Below, one piece after another: positions 10,104 to 19,224 of a DNA stretch of 64,000 nucleotides (positions are counted from its first letter, which is position 1; every line of letters starts with the position of its first letter). A program made the position numbers and the translations under genes. The stretch lies in the NCBI GenBank assembly GCA_947258565.1, contig CAMYJB010000015.1:36082-100081 (forward strand), read 5' to 3'. The notes beneath the pieces are model-generated. The model saw nothing but the letters and a program-made list of their open reading frames with translations. It ran no database searches and was not told the origin of the DNA. Source of the stretch: an uncultured Woeseiaceae bacterium (GTDB taxonomy: Bacteria; Pseudomonadota; Gammaproteobacteria; Steroidobacterales; Woeseiaceae).

Positions 10104-10146
10104 ACTGACAGGCTGTAGGAGCGGCTCCCGAACCGGGCTCCGTCAG
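10104..10146. repeat. REP-like imperfect palindrome
   Basis: The ends CTGAC and GTCAG are complementary, as are internal GGAGC (10118-10122) and GCTCC (10137-10141). The segment contains TGTAGGAGCGGCTCC, which resembles Pseudomonas-type REP sequences. It lies between hairpin copies A and B. The following 13-mer GCGACGAGCAGGC recurs at about 14430, upstream of copy C. Function is unknown. Confidence 0.45.
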
Positions 10147-10161
10147 ACTGCGTCGCGACGA

Positions 10162-10244
10162 GCAGGCGCCCCGGGGTGTTTCTCGACCGAAGTAAAGCGC
10201 AGCGAAGCGAGCCATGAGGGAGAGAAATTCCCCGGGGCGCCTGC
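10162..10244 (+). repeat. Hairpin repeat element, copy B
   Basis: A perfect 15-bp stem is formed by GCAGGCGCCCCGGGG (10162-10176) and its complement (10230-10244). The core between the arms pairs further through TTTCTC with GAGAAA and CC with GG. The stretch between 9994 and 10309 holds only copies A and B and the REP-like palindrome; no gene is seen there. Confidence 0.8.
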
Positions 10245-10309
10245 ATCCAGCATCCAACGGCGAGTCATGGCGGAGAGCGGCCGGCGAGGCGCGCAGGGGG
10301 AGGGTCGAG

Positions 10310-10735
10310 TCAGGGGTGGTGGCGCCGCTGGATGGCGTCGAGGGCTTTGTCGATGCGCTCCTTCGCCTGCGCCGTCACACCACCACGCTCGTATTCGTCC
10401 ACGACAAACGTCTCCAGCTTTGCGACGAGTTCATCCAGGTTGCTTACGGCCAATTCGTGCTCCCGCCGCACGTCCCCGGGTGCATGTTCGTACGCTTTGA
10501 ACAGGTCGATCCAGAGCTCGCTTTGCTTGCCGAGGCTGATGAGCTGGTAGAACTGCGATCCGGGCCGGTCCTTGTCACCGCTGACGAGGCTCCAGATGCC
10601 CGCGACCAGCGAGGCCGGCACCAGCAGCAGGTCGCGAAACCCGTCCACAATGAGTTTTGCCTGCAACACTACGAGATCACGTATCAGGGTCCAGCGATCG
10701 GGATAGTCGCCGGGATCGGGCGGGTTAGGTTCCAT
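10310..10735 (-). CDS. Hypothetical protein with a single hydrophobic segment
   Basis: I do not recognise a family. From the ATG at 10733-10735 the product has about 141 residues (the open frame continues 24 codons upstream but that extension looks non-coding). It begins MEPNPPDPGDYPDRW, has a hydrophobic stretch LLLVPASLVAGIWSLV near residues 37-52 suggesting membrane association, and ends in a charged, helical, coiled-coil-like region (about residues 75-135, rich in Glu, Asp, Lys). It is divergent from hemH, with 125 bases between the start codons, and nothing in the context reveals a role. Confidence 0.6.
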   Translation of the reverse strand: MEPNPPDPGDYPDRWTLIRDLVVLQAKLIVDGFRDLLLVPASLVAGIWSLVSGDKDRPGSQFYQLISLGKQSELWIDLFKAYEHAPGDVRREHELAVSNLDELVAKLETFVVDEYERGGVTAQAKERIDKALDAIQRRHHP

Positions 10736-10860
10736 GGGTCGGTGCCGTGGTAAATGTATGTCGGGACAGTCGATTATAGCGACTCGCGCTGCCGGCAGCG
10801 GTGGCACGCAACGAGCCTTTGCAGTAGTGTTACGCCGTTCGCTTACCGGCCTCCAGGTTT

Positions 10861-11973
10861 ATGCCGACCTTCCAGTCAACGCCCGCGTATGAACACGGCA
10901 GCCCCGAGTCACTCGGCGTGCTCGTCGTCAATTTGGGAACGCCCGACGACCCGTCGCCCGGCGCCGTGCGTCGCTACCTGCGCGAGTTCCTGTCCGACCC
11001 TCGCGTCGTCGAGATCCCGAGACCCATATGGCTGATGATCCTGTACGGCTTCATCCTGCCGTTCAGGCCGAAGCGATCGGCCGAGGCGTACGCAAAGATC
11101 TGGACCGAGGACGGGTCGCCGCTGTTGCGTATCTCTGAGGACATTACGCGATCTTTGCAGGACAAATTGAAGCAGCGCTTCTCCGGGCCGGTCCGCGCCG
11201 AACTCGGCATGTCCTACGGCAGCCCGTCGATACCGGCAGCGCTCGACAAGCTCTATGCGGAAGGTGTAAGACGCATCGTCGTATTGCCGCTGTATCCACA
11301 GTACTCCGGCACGACGACGGGATCGGTATTCGAAGCGGTAACGGCGGCGCTTTCCAGGCGACGCTGGGTTCCGGAACTGCGCTTCATCAATCACTACCAC
11401 GATGCGCCCGGTTACATCGCAGCACTTGCGGCCAGCGTCAGGGATTACTGGGAGCAGTACGGACGCGGTGACCAGCTACTGCTGTCGTTTCACGGCGTCC
11501 CGAAACAGACGCTGCTCAAAGGCGACCCCTATCACTGCCAGTGCCAGAAGACGGCCCGGCTGCTTGCGAACGCCCTGGATCTGTCCGGCGACGACTGCCA
11601 GGTCGCGTTCCAGTCGCGCCTCGGCAAAGCGGAATGGCTGAAACCCTATGCGGACGAAACTATCGCGGAACTGGGCCGTAGCGGGCTCGAGCGGCTGGAC
11701 GTGCTCTGCCCCGGTTTCGCCGCGGACTGCCTGGAGACACTCGAGGAAACTGCCATGCAGAATCGCGACATCTTCCGCGAAGCCGGTGGTGGCGACCTGC
11801 ACTACATACCGGCTCTTAACGCACGCGACGACCACGTCGCCTTTCTCGCGCGCCTCGTAGAAAAACACTCCGGAGGCTGGCCGGAGGCGTCGCCGGACTG
11901 GAGTGAAAGCGAGGCGGCCCGGGAGCGCGACAAGTCACGCGAAAGGGCACTGGCAATGGGGGCCGATCGTTGA
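10861..11973 (+). CDS. hemH: Ferrochelatase
   Basis: 370 residues. It inserts ferrous iron into protoporphyrin IX, the last step of protoheme synthesis, at the inner face of the cytoplasmic membrane. Family features: GVLVVNLGTPDDPSPGAVRRYLREFLSDPRVV at the start, VLPLYPQYSGTTTGSV, the metal-binding His211 in LLLSFHGVP, the YHCQCQKT segment, and the acidic CPGFAADCLETLEE motif. Length is normal, with a short charged C-terminal extension. The TGA stop overlaps the TTG start of the downstream VOC gene, so the two are coupled. hemF and hemB also lie in this window but far away. Confidence 0.96.
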   Translation: MPTFQSTPAYEHGSPESLGVLVVNLGTPDDPSPGAVRRYLREFLSDPRVVEIPRPIWLMILYGFILPFRPKRSAEAYAKIWTEDGSPLLRISEDITRSLQDKLKQRFSGPVRAELGMSYGSPSIPAALDKLYAEGVRRIVVLPLYPQYSGTTTGSVFEAVTAALSRRRWVPELRFINHYHDAPGYIAALAASVRDYWEQYGRGDQLLLSFHGVPKQTLLKGDPYHCQCQKTARLLANALDLSGDDCQVAFQSRLGKAEWLKPYADETIAELGRSGLERLDVLCPGFAADCLETLEETAMQNRDIFREAGGGDLHYIPALNARDDHVAFLARLVEKHSGGWPEASPDWSESEAARERDKSRERALAMGADR

Positions 11974-12746
11974 GCGGAATCGGGCGATTCCTTGAAGTCA
12001 GCGTCCGGGCAAAGGACGTCGTGGAATCCCTGCTCTGGTACAAGACACTCGGCTTTTCCGAGCTCGAGACCGCCGACGTCTACCCACACAAATATGCCGT
12101 CGTCAGTGACGGCGTGCTCTGCATCGGAATTCACGACCGCGAGTTCGACTCGCCCGCGATAACCTTCGTACAGCCGGATCTCGCACGGCATGCACGCTCC
12201 ATGGCTGATCACGGTTTCGAGTTCAGCTTCATGCACCTCGGCGAGGAACGTTTCAACGAGATCGGCGTAAACGATCGCGACAATCACCTCATCACGATTC
12301 TCGAGGCACGCACCTTCCACGGCAATGACGAAGACGACAACGATTCGGCCTGCGGTACATGGTTCGAACTGACGTTGCCGGTTCGGGACGCCATGCGCTC
12401 GGCTCACTTCTGGGGCCCGGTCGCCGGTTCTATCCTGAACATGCGCGAGGAGCCGACGGTGCACATGCGTTTCGACGCGGGCGGAATCGCCCTCGGCCTG
12501 TCCGAAAGCATCGCGCTCGAGCGCCCGTCACTTTGCTTCAAGTGCCAGGACAAATCGGCGCTCAAACACCTCATCGAAGCGCGCGGCCTGGCGGCGAAAG
12601 AGTTCCCCGGATTCGAAGGCGCTTTCATGGTGCTCACCGCCCCGGAAGGCACCCAGTTGTTCCTCTTCACCGAGGACTTTCTCGGCGAAGCCATCGAGGT
12701 CGACGAGGATGTCGACCCGAGCGAAATCGAGGACCGGTTCGGCTAA
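11970..12746 (+). CDS. VOC (glyoxalase/bleomycin resistance) superfamily protein
   Basis: 258 residues starting with TTG inside the hemH stop (4-base overlap). Two VOC modules are visible: residues 1-115 open with FLEVSVRAKDVVESLLWYKTLGFSELETADV, the typical beta-alpha-beta start, and a second begins near residue 128 at TWFELTLPVRDAMRSAHFWGPV. The VOC fold usually binds a divalent metal with His/Glu ligands; candidate ligands exist, but the substrate is unknown. The Asp/Glu-rich C-terminus is not typical. Coupling to hemH may mean co-expression only. The 3' end overlaps the convergent kinase-like gene by 4 bases. Confidence 0.75.
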   Translation: MSGIGRFLEVSVRAKDVVESLLWYKTLGFSELETADVYPHKYAVVSDGVLCIGIHDREFDSPAITFVQPDLARHARSMADHGFEFSFMHLGEERFNEIGVNDRDNHLITILEARTFHGNDEDDNDSACGTWFELTLPVRDAMRSAHFWGPVAGSILNMREEPTVHMRFDAGGIALGLSESIALERPSLCFKCQDKSALKHLIEARGLAAKEFPGFEGAFMVLTAPEGTQLFLFTEDFLGEAIEVDEDVDPSEIEDRFG

Positions 12747-13513
12747 GTCGCCGGGCGCTGCGCCAGGGCCTGGAGCAGTTTCAGCGCCTGGCCGAGGTAC
12801 CCCGAGCCGAACAGGTTGAGGTGATTCAGCACGTGGTAGAGCTGGTAGAGTTGCAGCCGCCGCTCGTGACCCCCCGCCATCGGCCAGCGCTCTTCGTAGG
12901 CGCGGTAGAACGCGCGCCCGAAACCGCCGAACAACATCGTCATCGCGATGTCGGATTCGCGGTCGCCGTAATAGACCGCAGGATCGAATATCACGGGTAC
13001 CCCGTCGGCTACGCCCCAGTTGCCGCTCCAGAGATCGCCGTGGCATAGCGATGGTTGCGGCCGGTAATCCCCGAACAAGTCCTCGAGGTGGTCTGCCAGC
13101 GTGAGGCCGAGTGTCTGCAGTTCCCCCGAATAACCGTTGCGCGCGGCAAGCTCGAGCTGGAAGCGCAGCCGATTTTCACGGAAGAACTCTACCCAGCCCT
13201 TCGTCCAGGGGTTGTGCTGCGGAGTCGGGCCTATCGTATTGTCGCGATGCCAGCCGTGCCGTTTCGCGCTGTGGCGGTGCAGCGTAGCGAGCTGCTGGCC
13301 GAACAGGGTTTCCGCTGCGCGTGTTGCCGGCTCGAAGTGCAGTCTCTCCAGCGCGATAAATGCCTTGCCGTCCTCGACTCCGCAGTCGATCACGGCCGGG
13401 ACGCGGATCGCGCTCGCGAGCGCCAGCTCGCGCAGGCCTTCGACTTCTGCCTCGAACATGTCGAGCGCACTCGCGGGTCCGGTCTTGATAAAAGCGTCGC
13501 CGCGACCGGGCAT
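12743..13513 (-). CDS. Fructosamine-kinase-like protein, short at the N-terminus
   Basis: 256 residues matching the fructosamine/ketosamine-3-kinase family (YniA-like), which phosphorylates ketoamines so that glycated proteins are repaired. The catalytic blocks are intact: PSLCHGDLWSGNWG (Brenner-type HGD loop) near residue 155 and VIFDPAVYYGDRESDIAM with the metal-binding Asp. The N-terminus is abnormal: only seven residues precede AFIKTG, the strand carrying the ATP-anchoring Lys, while family members have about 40, including a glycine-rich loop. The ATG sits two bases after the TGA of the upstream exonuclease gene, so it is coupled to it. Upstream codons stay open but do not resemble the family. 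Confidence 0.8.
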   Translation of the reverse strand: MPGRGDAFIKTGPASALDMFEAEVEGLRELALASAIRVPAVIDCGVEDGKAFIALERLHFEPATRAAETLFGQQLATLHRHSAKRHGWHRDNTIGPTPQHNPWTKGWVEFFRENRLRFQLELAARNGYSGELQTLGLTLADHLEDLFGDYRPQPSLCHGDLWSGNWGVADGVPVIFDPAVYYGDRESDIAMTMLFGGFGRAFYRAYEERWPMAGGHERRLQLYQLYHVLNHLNLFGSGYLGQALKLLQALAQRPAT

Positions 13514-13515
13514 CG

Positions 13516-14406
13516 TCAGAATCGGCTGAGGTCTGAGACCCGTTCTGCCTGCCGTCGCAACGCTGTGCCGATGTTCGCTTCGTCAAAAAGCGCATTGATC
13601 GCGCCGAGGTCGGGCATCGAGCGACGCAGATTCGTCTCGGGATCCTCGATCGGTGCGTCACAGGCGATGCCCGTGAGCTGCCGCGCCAGCATCGCCGCAT
13701 CCCGGTGCGCCTCCAGCCTGGCACCAAGCGTCTTCGCGCCGCGTACGGGCACCTCGTGGACACGGTCGAGGTGATCGAATATCTCGTCAAGCGTGCCGAA
13801 ATGCCCGAGAAGCGCCGTCGCTGTCTTCTTCCCCACACCCGGCACGCCCGGTATGTTGTCGACGCTGTCGCCGGCCAGCGCGAGAAAATCCGCGATCTGC
13901 TCCGGCCACACGCCGAAGACTTCCGGGATGTGGTCGTAGCCGAGCTTGCCTTTGCCCGCGAAGTCCCAGAACACGTCTTCCTTGGTCAGCAGCTGCGTGA
14001 GGTCCTTGTCGCGGCTCACGATCGTCGACGGACGGCCTGCGCGGCGCCCGTGTTCGACGAGCGTGCCAATGAGATCGTCGGCTTCGTACAGGGGGTCGGC
14101 GCAGCTCATGAGCCCCAGGGCGCTGACGAAGCGCCGGCATTGCGAAAACTGGCGTTTGAGTTCCTCGGGCGCCGGCTCGCGATTCGCCTTGTATTCGGGG
14201 TAGATGCGGGTACGGAAAGACGTAGTCAGGCTCTCATCGAATGCGACGGCGACGTGTTCCGGGTTGACCCGCTCGACGAAATCACCGAGAAACCTCGCGA
14301 AACCGTACAAAGCGTTGATGGGGTTGCCATCGGCGTCGACCATGTCGTCCGGCATTGAATAGTAGGCGCGGAAGACATAGACGCTGGCATCGATCAGATA
14401 CTGCAT
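13516..14406 (-). CDS. 5'-3' exonuclease, Xni/ExoIX-like flap endonuclease
   Basis: 296 residues from the ATG at 14404-14406, chosen because MQYLIDASVYVFRAYYS is the canonical start; a frame extension of 12 residues precedes it. Acidic metal ligands of the PIN-like 5' nuclease fold are visible in LIDAS, VAFDES, YEADDLIGTL, IVSRDKDLTQLL and GDSVDNIPGVPGVGKKTA, the last being the H3TH DNA-binding motif. It resembles the 5' nuclease domain of DNA polymerase I rather than the shorter E. coli Xni (251 residues), and no polymerase domain follows. It likely processes flaps or RNA primers. It is coupled to the downstream kinase-like gene. Confidence 0.9.
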   Translation of the reverse strand: MQYLIDASVYVFRAYYSMPDDMVDADGNPINALYGFARFLGDFVERVNPEHVAVAFDESLTTSFRTRIYPEYKANREPAPEELKRQFSQCRRFVSALGLMSCADPLYEADDLIGTLVEHGRRAGRPSTIVSRDKDLTQLLTKEDVFWDFAGKGKLGYDHIPEVFGVWPEQIADFLALAGDSVDNIPGVPGVGKKTATALLGHFGTLDEIFDHLDRVHEVPVRGAKTLGARLEAHRDAAMLARQLTGIACDAPIEDPETNLRRSMPDLGAINALFDEANIGTALRRQAERVSDLSRF

Positions 14407-14485
14407 GCACCGAGTATAGCCGAGCCTGCGACGAGCAGGCACAGTGGCGATTGCGTTGCACCACAGGTCTCGCCGTTGGCCGGAG

Positions 14486-14558
14486 GGCAGCCGGGTGTTT
14501 CTCGAGGGAAGTAAAGCGGACCGAAGGGAGCCATGACCGAGAGAAATTCCCGGCTGCC
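14486..14558 (+). repeat. Hairpin repeat element, copy C
   Basis: Perfect 10-bp arms, GGCAGCCGGG (14486-14495) and CCCGGCTGCC (14549-14558). The core matches copy B except at positions that change in pairs: CC/GG becomes GG/CC, and the apical GC-GAA-GC becomes CC-GAA-GG. It lies between the start of the exonuclease gene and the stop of the HNH gene. Confidence 0.8.
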
Positions 14559-14571
14559 TGTACCAGGCTAA

Positions 14572-15231
14572 TTAATCGTGAAAGTGCGTGTCGATGACGT
14601 CCTCGCCCGAGAACAGGTGATCGGTCAGCCGGGCATGCAGCGGGCTCGATCGCGGTATGTGCGCGAGCAGGTATTGCATCTGGTCAGCCAGCACTCGCCG
14701 GCCTTTCAGGTAAATGTACTCGGCGTAAGTCGGCGTGAACGGCACGGCGATAAGCTGCATCGCGGCTTGTTCCGGTGTACGGCCGCCTTTGTAGTTGTTG
14801 CAGCGGCGGCAGGCCGTCGCGACGTTGTTCCAGTTGTCGCTGCCCCCGCGCGAAAGCGGCGTAATGTGGTCCCGGGTCAGGTCCCGCGTGGGGAACCGCA
14901 TGGCGCAGTAAAGGCACAGGTTACCGTCGCGCTTGAACAACGTCCGGTTATTCAACGGTGGAATGTACTTGTCGCGGTTGCGTGAAAGGCTCTGGCTGGT
15001 GCCGTGCGTGGCGATGATGGAGTTGACGTCGACCTTGCTGCGGCGGCCGTCCAGCGAACTGTAGCCGCCGAACACCGTGTAGAGGAGCGTGCCACAGTCG
15101 TACGCTACCTGCTCCGCGTGGTAGAGACGAACCGCTTCGCGGTAGTCAATCCATTCGAGCGGCATTCCGGCAACGTCGGTTCTCAGAACCTGTTGCGAGA
15201 TATCGGATGCAACTCCAGCCAGCATAGGCAC
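14572..15231 (-). CDS. HNH endonuclease family protein
   Basis: 219 residues. The C-terminal half carries a complete HNH module: a zinc knuckle Cys pair in LCLYC, DHITPLSRGGSDNWNNVATACRRCNNYKG with the DH, central N and second Cys pair, near residues 105-150. HNH proteins of this class (related to McrA/Cas9-type nuclease domains) nick or cut double-stranded DNA with one divalent metal. The N-terminal 90 residues contain a region (PLEWIDYREAVRLYHAEQVAYD) found in housekeeping HNH proteins of unknown role. It stands alone, with no methylase or restriction partner, so restriction activity is doubtful. Confidence 0.85.
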   Translation of the reverse strand: MPMLAGVASDISQQVLRTDVAGMPLEWIDYREAVRLYHAEQVAYDCGTLLYTVFGGYSSLDGRRSKVDVNSIIATHGTSQSLSRNRDKYIPPLNNRTLFKRDGNLCLYCAMRFPTRDLTRDHITPLSRGGSDNWNNVATACRRCNNYKGGRTPEQAAMQLIAVPFTPTYAEYIYLKGRRVLADQMQYLLAHIPRSSPLHARLTDHLFSGEDVIDTHFHD

Positions 15232-15375
15232 ACCTTTCGAGCCCAGGTTGCGCGGCCTGCGGCAATTCCGCGGGCCGCTTAACGCTAGTTTGCCGATCGC
15301 GCCTCAAAAATCAACAGACAACGTCTAATTGTTGATGATTATTCGAGACCAGTGTGACTGCTTTATGACAGTTGC

Positions 15376-16782
15376 TCAGAGCGCCTTGAAGACATTGTCT
15401 AGGCTGTCCTTGGCATCGCCGAACAACATGCGCGTATTCTCCTTGAAGAACAGCGGGTTCTGCACGCCGGCATAGCCGGTCGCCATGCTGCGCTTCAGCA
15501 CGATGGTCGTTTTGCCTTTCCAGACTTCGAGTACGGGCATACCGGCGATGGGGCTGTCCGGTTCTTCCTGCGCGGACGGATTCACGATGTCGTTTGCGCC
15601 GATGATTATCGAGACGTCGACATCGGGAAAATCGTCGTTGATCTCATCCATTTCGAAAACGATGTCATACGGCACCTTTGCTTCAGCGAGCAGGACGTTC
15701 ATGTGCCCCGGCATGCGCCCTGCAACCGGGTGGATACCGAAGCGCACGTTGACGCCTTTGTCCCGCAACACGGTCGTTATCTCGTGCACCACGTGCTGCG
15801 CCTGCGCGACGGCCATGCCGTAACCCGGCACGATCATTACTTCCTTGGCGTTGCCGAGCAGGGCTGCGGCTTCCTGAGCGTCGATCGGAATTACTTCGCC
15901 CTCCTGGCCACCACTCTTGGCCGCGGCGCCACCGCCGGTGCCGAAGCCGCCGGCTATGACGTTGAGGAACTTGCGGTTCATCGCGCGGCACATGATGTAG
16001 CTGAGGATCGCGCCACTCGAACCGACGAGCGCACCGGTCACGATGAGAAGGTCGTTGCCGAGCATGAAGCCGGTCGCCGACGCCGCCCAGCCCGAGTAGC
16101 TGTTGAGCATGGACACGACAACGGGCATGTCGGCGCCGCCGATCGCCATTACCATGTGGATGCCAAACAGCAACGCGATGATCGTCATGATGACGAGCGG
16201 AGCAATACCGCCCCCGGCCACCGACTGCTGGACGAACTGGTAACCGAACCAGATCGCGCCGAGCAGAAGCAGCAGGTTCAGCCAGTGCCGCGCGGGCAGG
16301 AGCAGCGGGTTACCGCTCATGCGCCCGGACAATTTGCCGAACGCGATCACGGAACCCGAGAAGGTCACCGCACCGATCAGGATACCGAGGTAGGTTTCGA
16401 CGTCGTGAATGGTCAGTTCGACACCAACGTAGTGAGACAGCCGTTCCGGATCCATGAAGTTGGCGAAGCCGACTGCAACCGCAGCCAGACCGACGAGGCT
16501 ATGCAGGATGGCAACCAGTTCCGGCATTTGCGTCATCTGGACCCGCCTTGCGGCGATGATGCCTACGCTGCCACCGATCAGGAGCGCCACGATCAGCAGT
16601 TCAAGATTCTGCGTGACATCGCCCACCAGGGTCGCGACGAGTGCAATGGCCATGCCGACGATGCCATACCAGTTGCCGCGCCGGGCGGTCTCCTGGTTGG
16701 ACAGGCCACCGAGCGCGAGAATGAACAGAATGGTCGCGATGATGTACGAGACCTGGATGATTCCTTGGTTTACCTCAAACAT
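15376..16782 (-). CDS. pntB: NAD(P) transhydrogenase subunit beta
   Basis: 468 residues from the ATG at 16780-16782 ([20 protein letters not shown]), seven bases after the pntA stop; an in-frame ATG 19 codons upstream lies within pntA and is less likely. About eight to nine transmembrane helices occupy residues 1-265, followed by the NADP(H)-binding domain III with [37 protein letters not shown] and [11 protein letters not shown]. With PntA it couples proton entry across the inner membrane to hydride transfer from NADH to NADP+. The stop precedes a 140-base gap before the HNH start. Confidence 0.97.
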   Translation of the reverse strand: MFEVNQGIIQVSYIIATILFILALGGLSNQETARRGNWYGIVGMAIALVATLVGDVTQNLELLIVALLIGGSVGIIAARRVQMTQMPELVAILHSLVGLAAVAVGFANFMDPERLSHYVGVELTIHDVETYLGILIGAVTFSGSVIAFGKLSGRMSGNPLLLPARHWLNLLLLLGAIWFGYQFVQQSVAGGGIAPLVIMTIIALLFGIHMVMAIGGADMPVVVSMLNSYSGWAASATGFMLGNDLLIVTGALVGSSGAILSYIMCRAMNRKFLNVIAGGFGTGGGAAAKSGGQEGEVIPIDAQEAAALLGNAKEVMIVPGYGMAVAQAQHVVHEITTVLRDKGVNVRFGIHPVAGRMPGHMNVLLAEAKVPYDIVFEMDEINDDFPDVDVSIIIGANDIVNPSAQEEPDSPIAGMPVLEVWKGKTTIVLKRSMATGYAGVQNPLFFKENTRMLFGDAKDSLDNVFKAL

Positions 16783-16789
16783 CACGACC

Positions 16790-18325
16790 TCACTTCCTGA
16801 ACATTTCGAGCATGCGGCGAGTGACTGCAAAACCGCCAAATATATTGACGGAAGTAATCAGCACGGTGCCTACCGCTATCCACTTGATCAGGGGCACATC
16901 CGAACTGATCTGCAGCAGTGCACCGATCACGATGATGCTCGAGATCGCGTTCGTGACACTCATGAGCGGCGTGTGCAGCGCCGAGGTCACGTTCCAGATC
17001 ACCATGTAACCCACGAAGCAGGCCAGCACGAAGACCGTGAAATGCGCCATGAACGACGGCGGCGCGACGGCGCCGAGCCCTAACAGCGCCAGGCCACCTA
17101 TAGCCGCCATCATGATCGGTCCCGCGAGTGAGGGTTTCTTCTCCTCGACGACGGGCGCGGGTGCGGGCTCCGCTTTTACCGGCGCCGCTGCCGATATCTT
17201 CGGCGGTGGCGGCGGCCACAGCGTCTCACCGCCCGTGCATACCGTGGCCCCGCGCACGACCTCGTCTTCGAGGTCCAGCGCGAGATTGCCGTCCTTTTCA
17301 GGCGTCATATCCGTAAGCAGGTGCCGCAGGTTGGTCGCGTACAGCTGGCTCGATTGCGCGGCGAGGCGGCTCGGCAGGTCGGTATAGCCGATGATCGACA
17401 CGCCGTTACGCACGACCACCGCATCGGGCTCGGTGAGCTCGCAGTTGCCACCTTGCTCTGCGGCGAGATCGACGATCACGCTGCCGTCCTTCATCGACTC
17501 GACCATCTCCGCGGTGATCAGCCGCGGCGCCGGTTTGCCGGGAATCAGCGCGGTGGTAATGATGATGTCGACGTCTTTGGCCTGCTCGGCAAAAAGCGCC
17601 ATCTCGGCCTTGATGAACTCGTCGCTCATGACCTTGGCATAGCCGCCTTCGCCGGAACCGTCCTCGTCCTCGAAATCCAGCATCAGGAATTCAGCGTCCA
17701 TGCTCTCGACCTGCTCCTTCACTTCCGGGCGGGTATCGAAAGCCCGGACGATTGCGCCCATGCTTTTCGCGGCGCCGATCGCCGCAAGGCCCGCGACACC
17801 GGCGCCGATGACCATGATCTTGGCCGGCGGCACCTTGCCTGCGGCCGTGATCTGCCCGGTGAAGAAGCGCCCGAAATGCTGCGCCGCTTCGATGACCGCG
17901 CGATAACCGGCGATGTTCGCCATCGAGCTCAGCGCATCCATTTTCTGCGCCCGCGAAATTCTCGGCACGCTGTCCATCGCGAGCGCTGTGCCGCCGCTCT
18001 TGGTCAGCTGTTCAAGCAGTTCCGGGTTCTGTCCGGGGTACAGGAAACTGATCAGCGTCTGCGAATCCTTCAGGCCCGTGGCCTGGTCACCTTCGGGCGG
18101 GCGCACCTTGAGAATAATGTCTGCGTCTGACCAGATATCGGCGGTGGAGCCCGCAATGCTGCAACCGGCCTCTGTGTAAGCTTCATCGGAAAAGCTTGCT
18201 GTAGCACCTGCGTCCTTTTCGACCATTACGTCGTACCCGAGCTTCTGCAGCTCGGCAGCGACGTCGGGAGTAGTTGCCACGCGGCGCTCGCCTGGATGGG
18301 TTTCTCTCGGTACACCGATCTTCAT
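16790..18325 (-). CDS. pntA: NAD(P) transhydrogenase subunit alpha
   Basis: 511 residues, the undivided E. coli-type alpha chain. Residues 1-380 form the NAD(H)-binding domain I (start [21 protein letters not shown]; nucleotide loop [40 protein letters not shown]). A proline/alanine-rich linker near 385-405 then leads to four transmembrane helices (about 405-511). It acts with PntB in the inner membrane to make NADPH. The operon order pntA-pntB with a 7-base gap is standard. A hairpin with a U-tract lies upstream and terminates the preceding operon, so pntAB should have its own promoter in 18326-18436. Confidence 0.97.
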   Translation of the reverse strand: MKIGVPRETHPGERRVATTPDVAAELQKLGYDVMVEKDAGATASFSDEAYTEAGCSIAGSTADIWSDADIILKVRPPEGDQATGLKDSQTLISFLYPGQNPELLEQLTKSGGTALAMDSVPRISRAQKMDALSSMANIAGYRAVIEAAQHFGRFFTGQITAAGKVPPAKIMVIGAGVAGLAAIGAAKSMGAIVRAFDTRPEVKEQVESMDAEFLMLDFEDEDGSGEGGYAKVMSDEFIKAEMALFAEQAKDVDIIITTALIPGKPAPRLITAEMVESMKDGSVIVDLAAEQGGNCELTEPDAVVVRNGVSIIGYTDLPSRLAAQSSQLYATNLRHLLTDMTPEKDGNLALDLEDEVVRGATVCTGGETLWPPPPPKISAAAPVKAEPAPAPVVEEKKPSLAGPIMMAAIGGLALLGLGAVAPPSFMAHFTVFVLACFVGYMVIWNVTSALHTPLMSVTNAISSIIVIGALLQISSDVPLIKWIAVGTVLITSVNIFGGFAVTRRMLEMFRK

Positions 18326-18436
18326 TCATGGCCTCCGGTGATCGTGCCGGTTTGGGATGGGGGGCTACTCTATCAACAATGCCCGGCGCATCACAGATAT
18401 TGCGAGTCTCGGAAATCCCCTAGAGCAGACAAAAGA

Positions 18437-18459
18437 AAAGGCGCCTCATCGGCGCCTTT
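18437..18459 (-). terminator. Rho-independent terminator of the sigma/DUF3106 operon
   Basis: AAAGGCGCC (18437-18445) pairs with GGCGCCTTT (18451-18459) around TCATC. On the minus strand the stem is followed by TTTTCTTTT. It lies just past the DUF3106 stop and before pntA. Confidence 0.85.
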
Positions 18460-18479
18460 CTGTTTCTGGGTGGTGGCGA

Positions 18480-18995
18480 TCAGCCGCGGCGGTCGCGCGA
18501 CATCCGGTCGCGCACGCGCTGGCGCTGTTCCGGCGTCATGTCGCGTAATCGATCGCGGAGGCGATTTCGCTGCTCGGGCGTCATGCGATGAAAGCGGTCG
18601 CGCAGCTGCCTCTGTTGCTCGGGCGAGAGCTCGCGATAGCGCTGGTAGTTCTCACGGATCCGGCGGCGCTCGTCGGGCGGCAGGTTATTGAACTCTTCCC
18701 AACGCTGCCGAATCTGACGACGGCGGTCGTCCGGCAGCTCCCGCCACTGCGAAAAACGCTGCTGTGCCTGCTCGCGTTGCTGCGGCGTCATGCTGGACCA
18801 GCGCTCCGCGCCTCGAGACAGCCGCAACTGACGGTCCGCCGGCAACGAATCCCAGCTCTCTGCAAAGCGGTTCAGCACCTGCTGCTGCTCGCTGCTCAGC
18901 GCGTTCCAGGCGACGCCGTGTTCATCGGCAAGCGCCACGGAACCGGCCAGCAGCATGACGGCTGTAGCTACCGCGACAAAATCTCTAACTCTCAT
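18480..18995 (-). CDS. DUF3106 domain periplasmic protein
   Basis: 171 residues from the ATG at 18993-18995, chosen because GGAGG lies six bases upstream; an upstream in-frame ATG at 19019 has no such site. A signal peptide (about 1-24, VRDFVAVATAVMLLAGSVALADE) leads to a mature protein made of repeated short motifs such as WSSMTPQQREQAQQRFSQW, LPPDERRRIRENYQRY, LSPEQQRQLRDRF and MTPEQRNRLRDRL. These are the helical repeats of DUF3106, Arg/Gln-rich and probably coiled. The family is often found next to ECF sigma and DUF3619 genes, as here. Its role may be envelope stress or periplasmic chaperone-like, which is inferred. Confidence 0.82.
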   Translation of the reverse strand: MRVRDFVAVATAVMLLAGSVALADEHGVAWNALSSEQQQVLNRFAESWDSLPADRQLRLSRGAERWSSMTPQQREQAQQRFSQWRELPDDRRRQIRQRWEEFNNLPPDERRRIRENYQRYRELSPEQQRQLRDRFHRMTPEQRNRLRDRLRDMTPEQRQRVRDRMSRDRRG

Positions 18996-19224
18996 CGTCG
19001 TCCTCCGTCGATTCTTCACCTTCCGGTACGGGATCGATCCGTTTCTCGGACTCGAGGCTCAGCTGGTGATCCACAATCAGCCATTCCTCGTCCGTTTCTT
19101 CCCAAAGCCCAAGGTACTCAAGAAACTCCATCTCCGGTTCCTCTGCATCGGCTGCAAACGACACGCCCGTGGCGCCAAACACGAGACACAGCAGAGCGTT
19201 TCGCCATCCGCTGCTAACCGACAT
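18985..19224 (-). CDS. Small exported acidic protein of unknown function
   Basis: 79 residues from the ATG at 19222-19224 (MSVSSGWRNALLCLVFGATGVSFA), overlapping the upstream DUF3619 gene by 11 bases. Residues 1-25 look like a signal peptide. The mature portion is strongly acidic (EEPEMEFLEYLGLWEETDEEW, and a Glu/Asp-rich tail). No family is recognised. In related operons a short acidic protein sits between DUF3619 and DUF3106, and the overlaps at both ends support real translation. It may interact with the basic, Arg-rich DUF3106 protein encoded next; that is a guess from charge complementarity. Confidence 0.65.
   Translation of the reverse strand: MSVSSGWRNALLCLVFGATGVSFAADAEEPEMEFLEYLGLWEETDEEWLIVDHQLSLESEKRIDPVPEGEESTEDDDES

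Noticed and set aside
15703..16800. 365-codon plus-strand frame
   Set aside because: Shadow of pntB; His/Asp/Arg-rich product typical of antisense high-GC frames.
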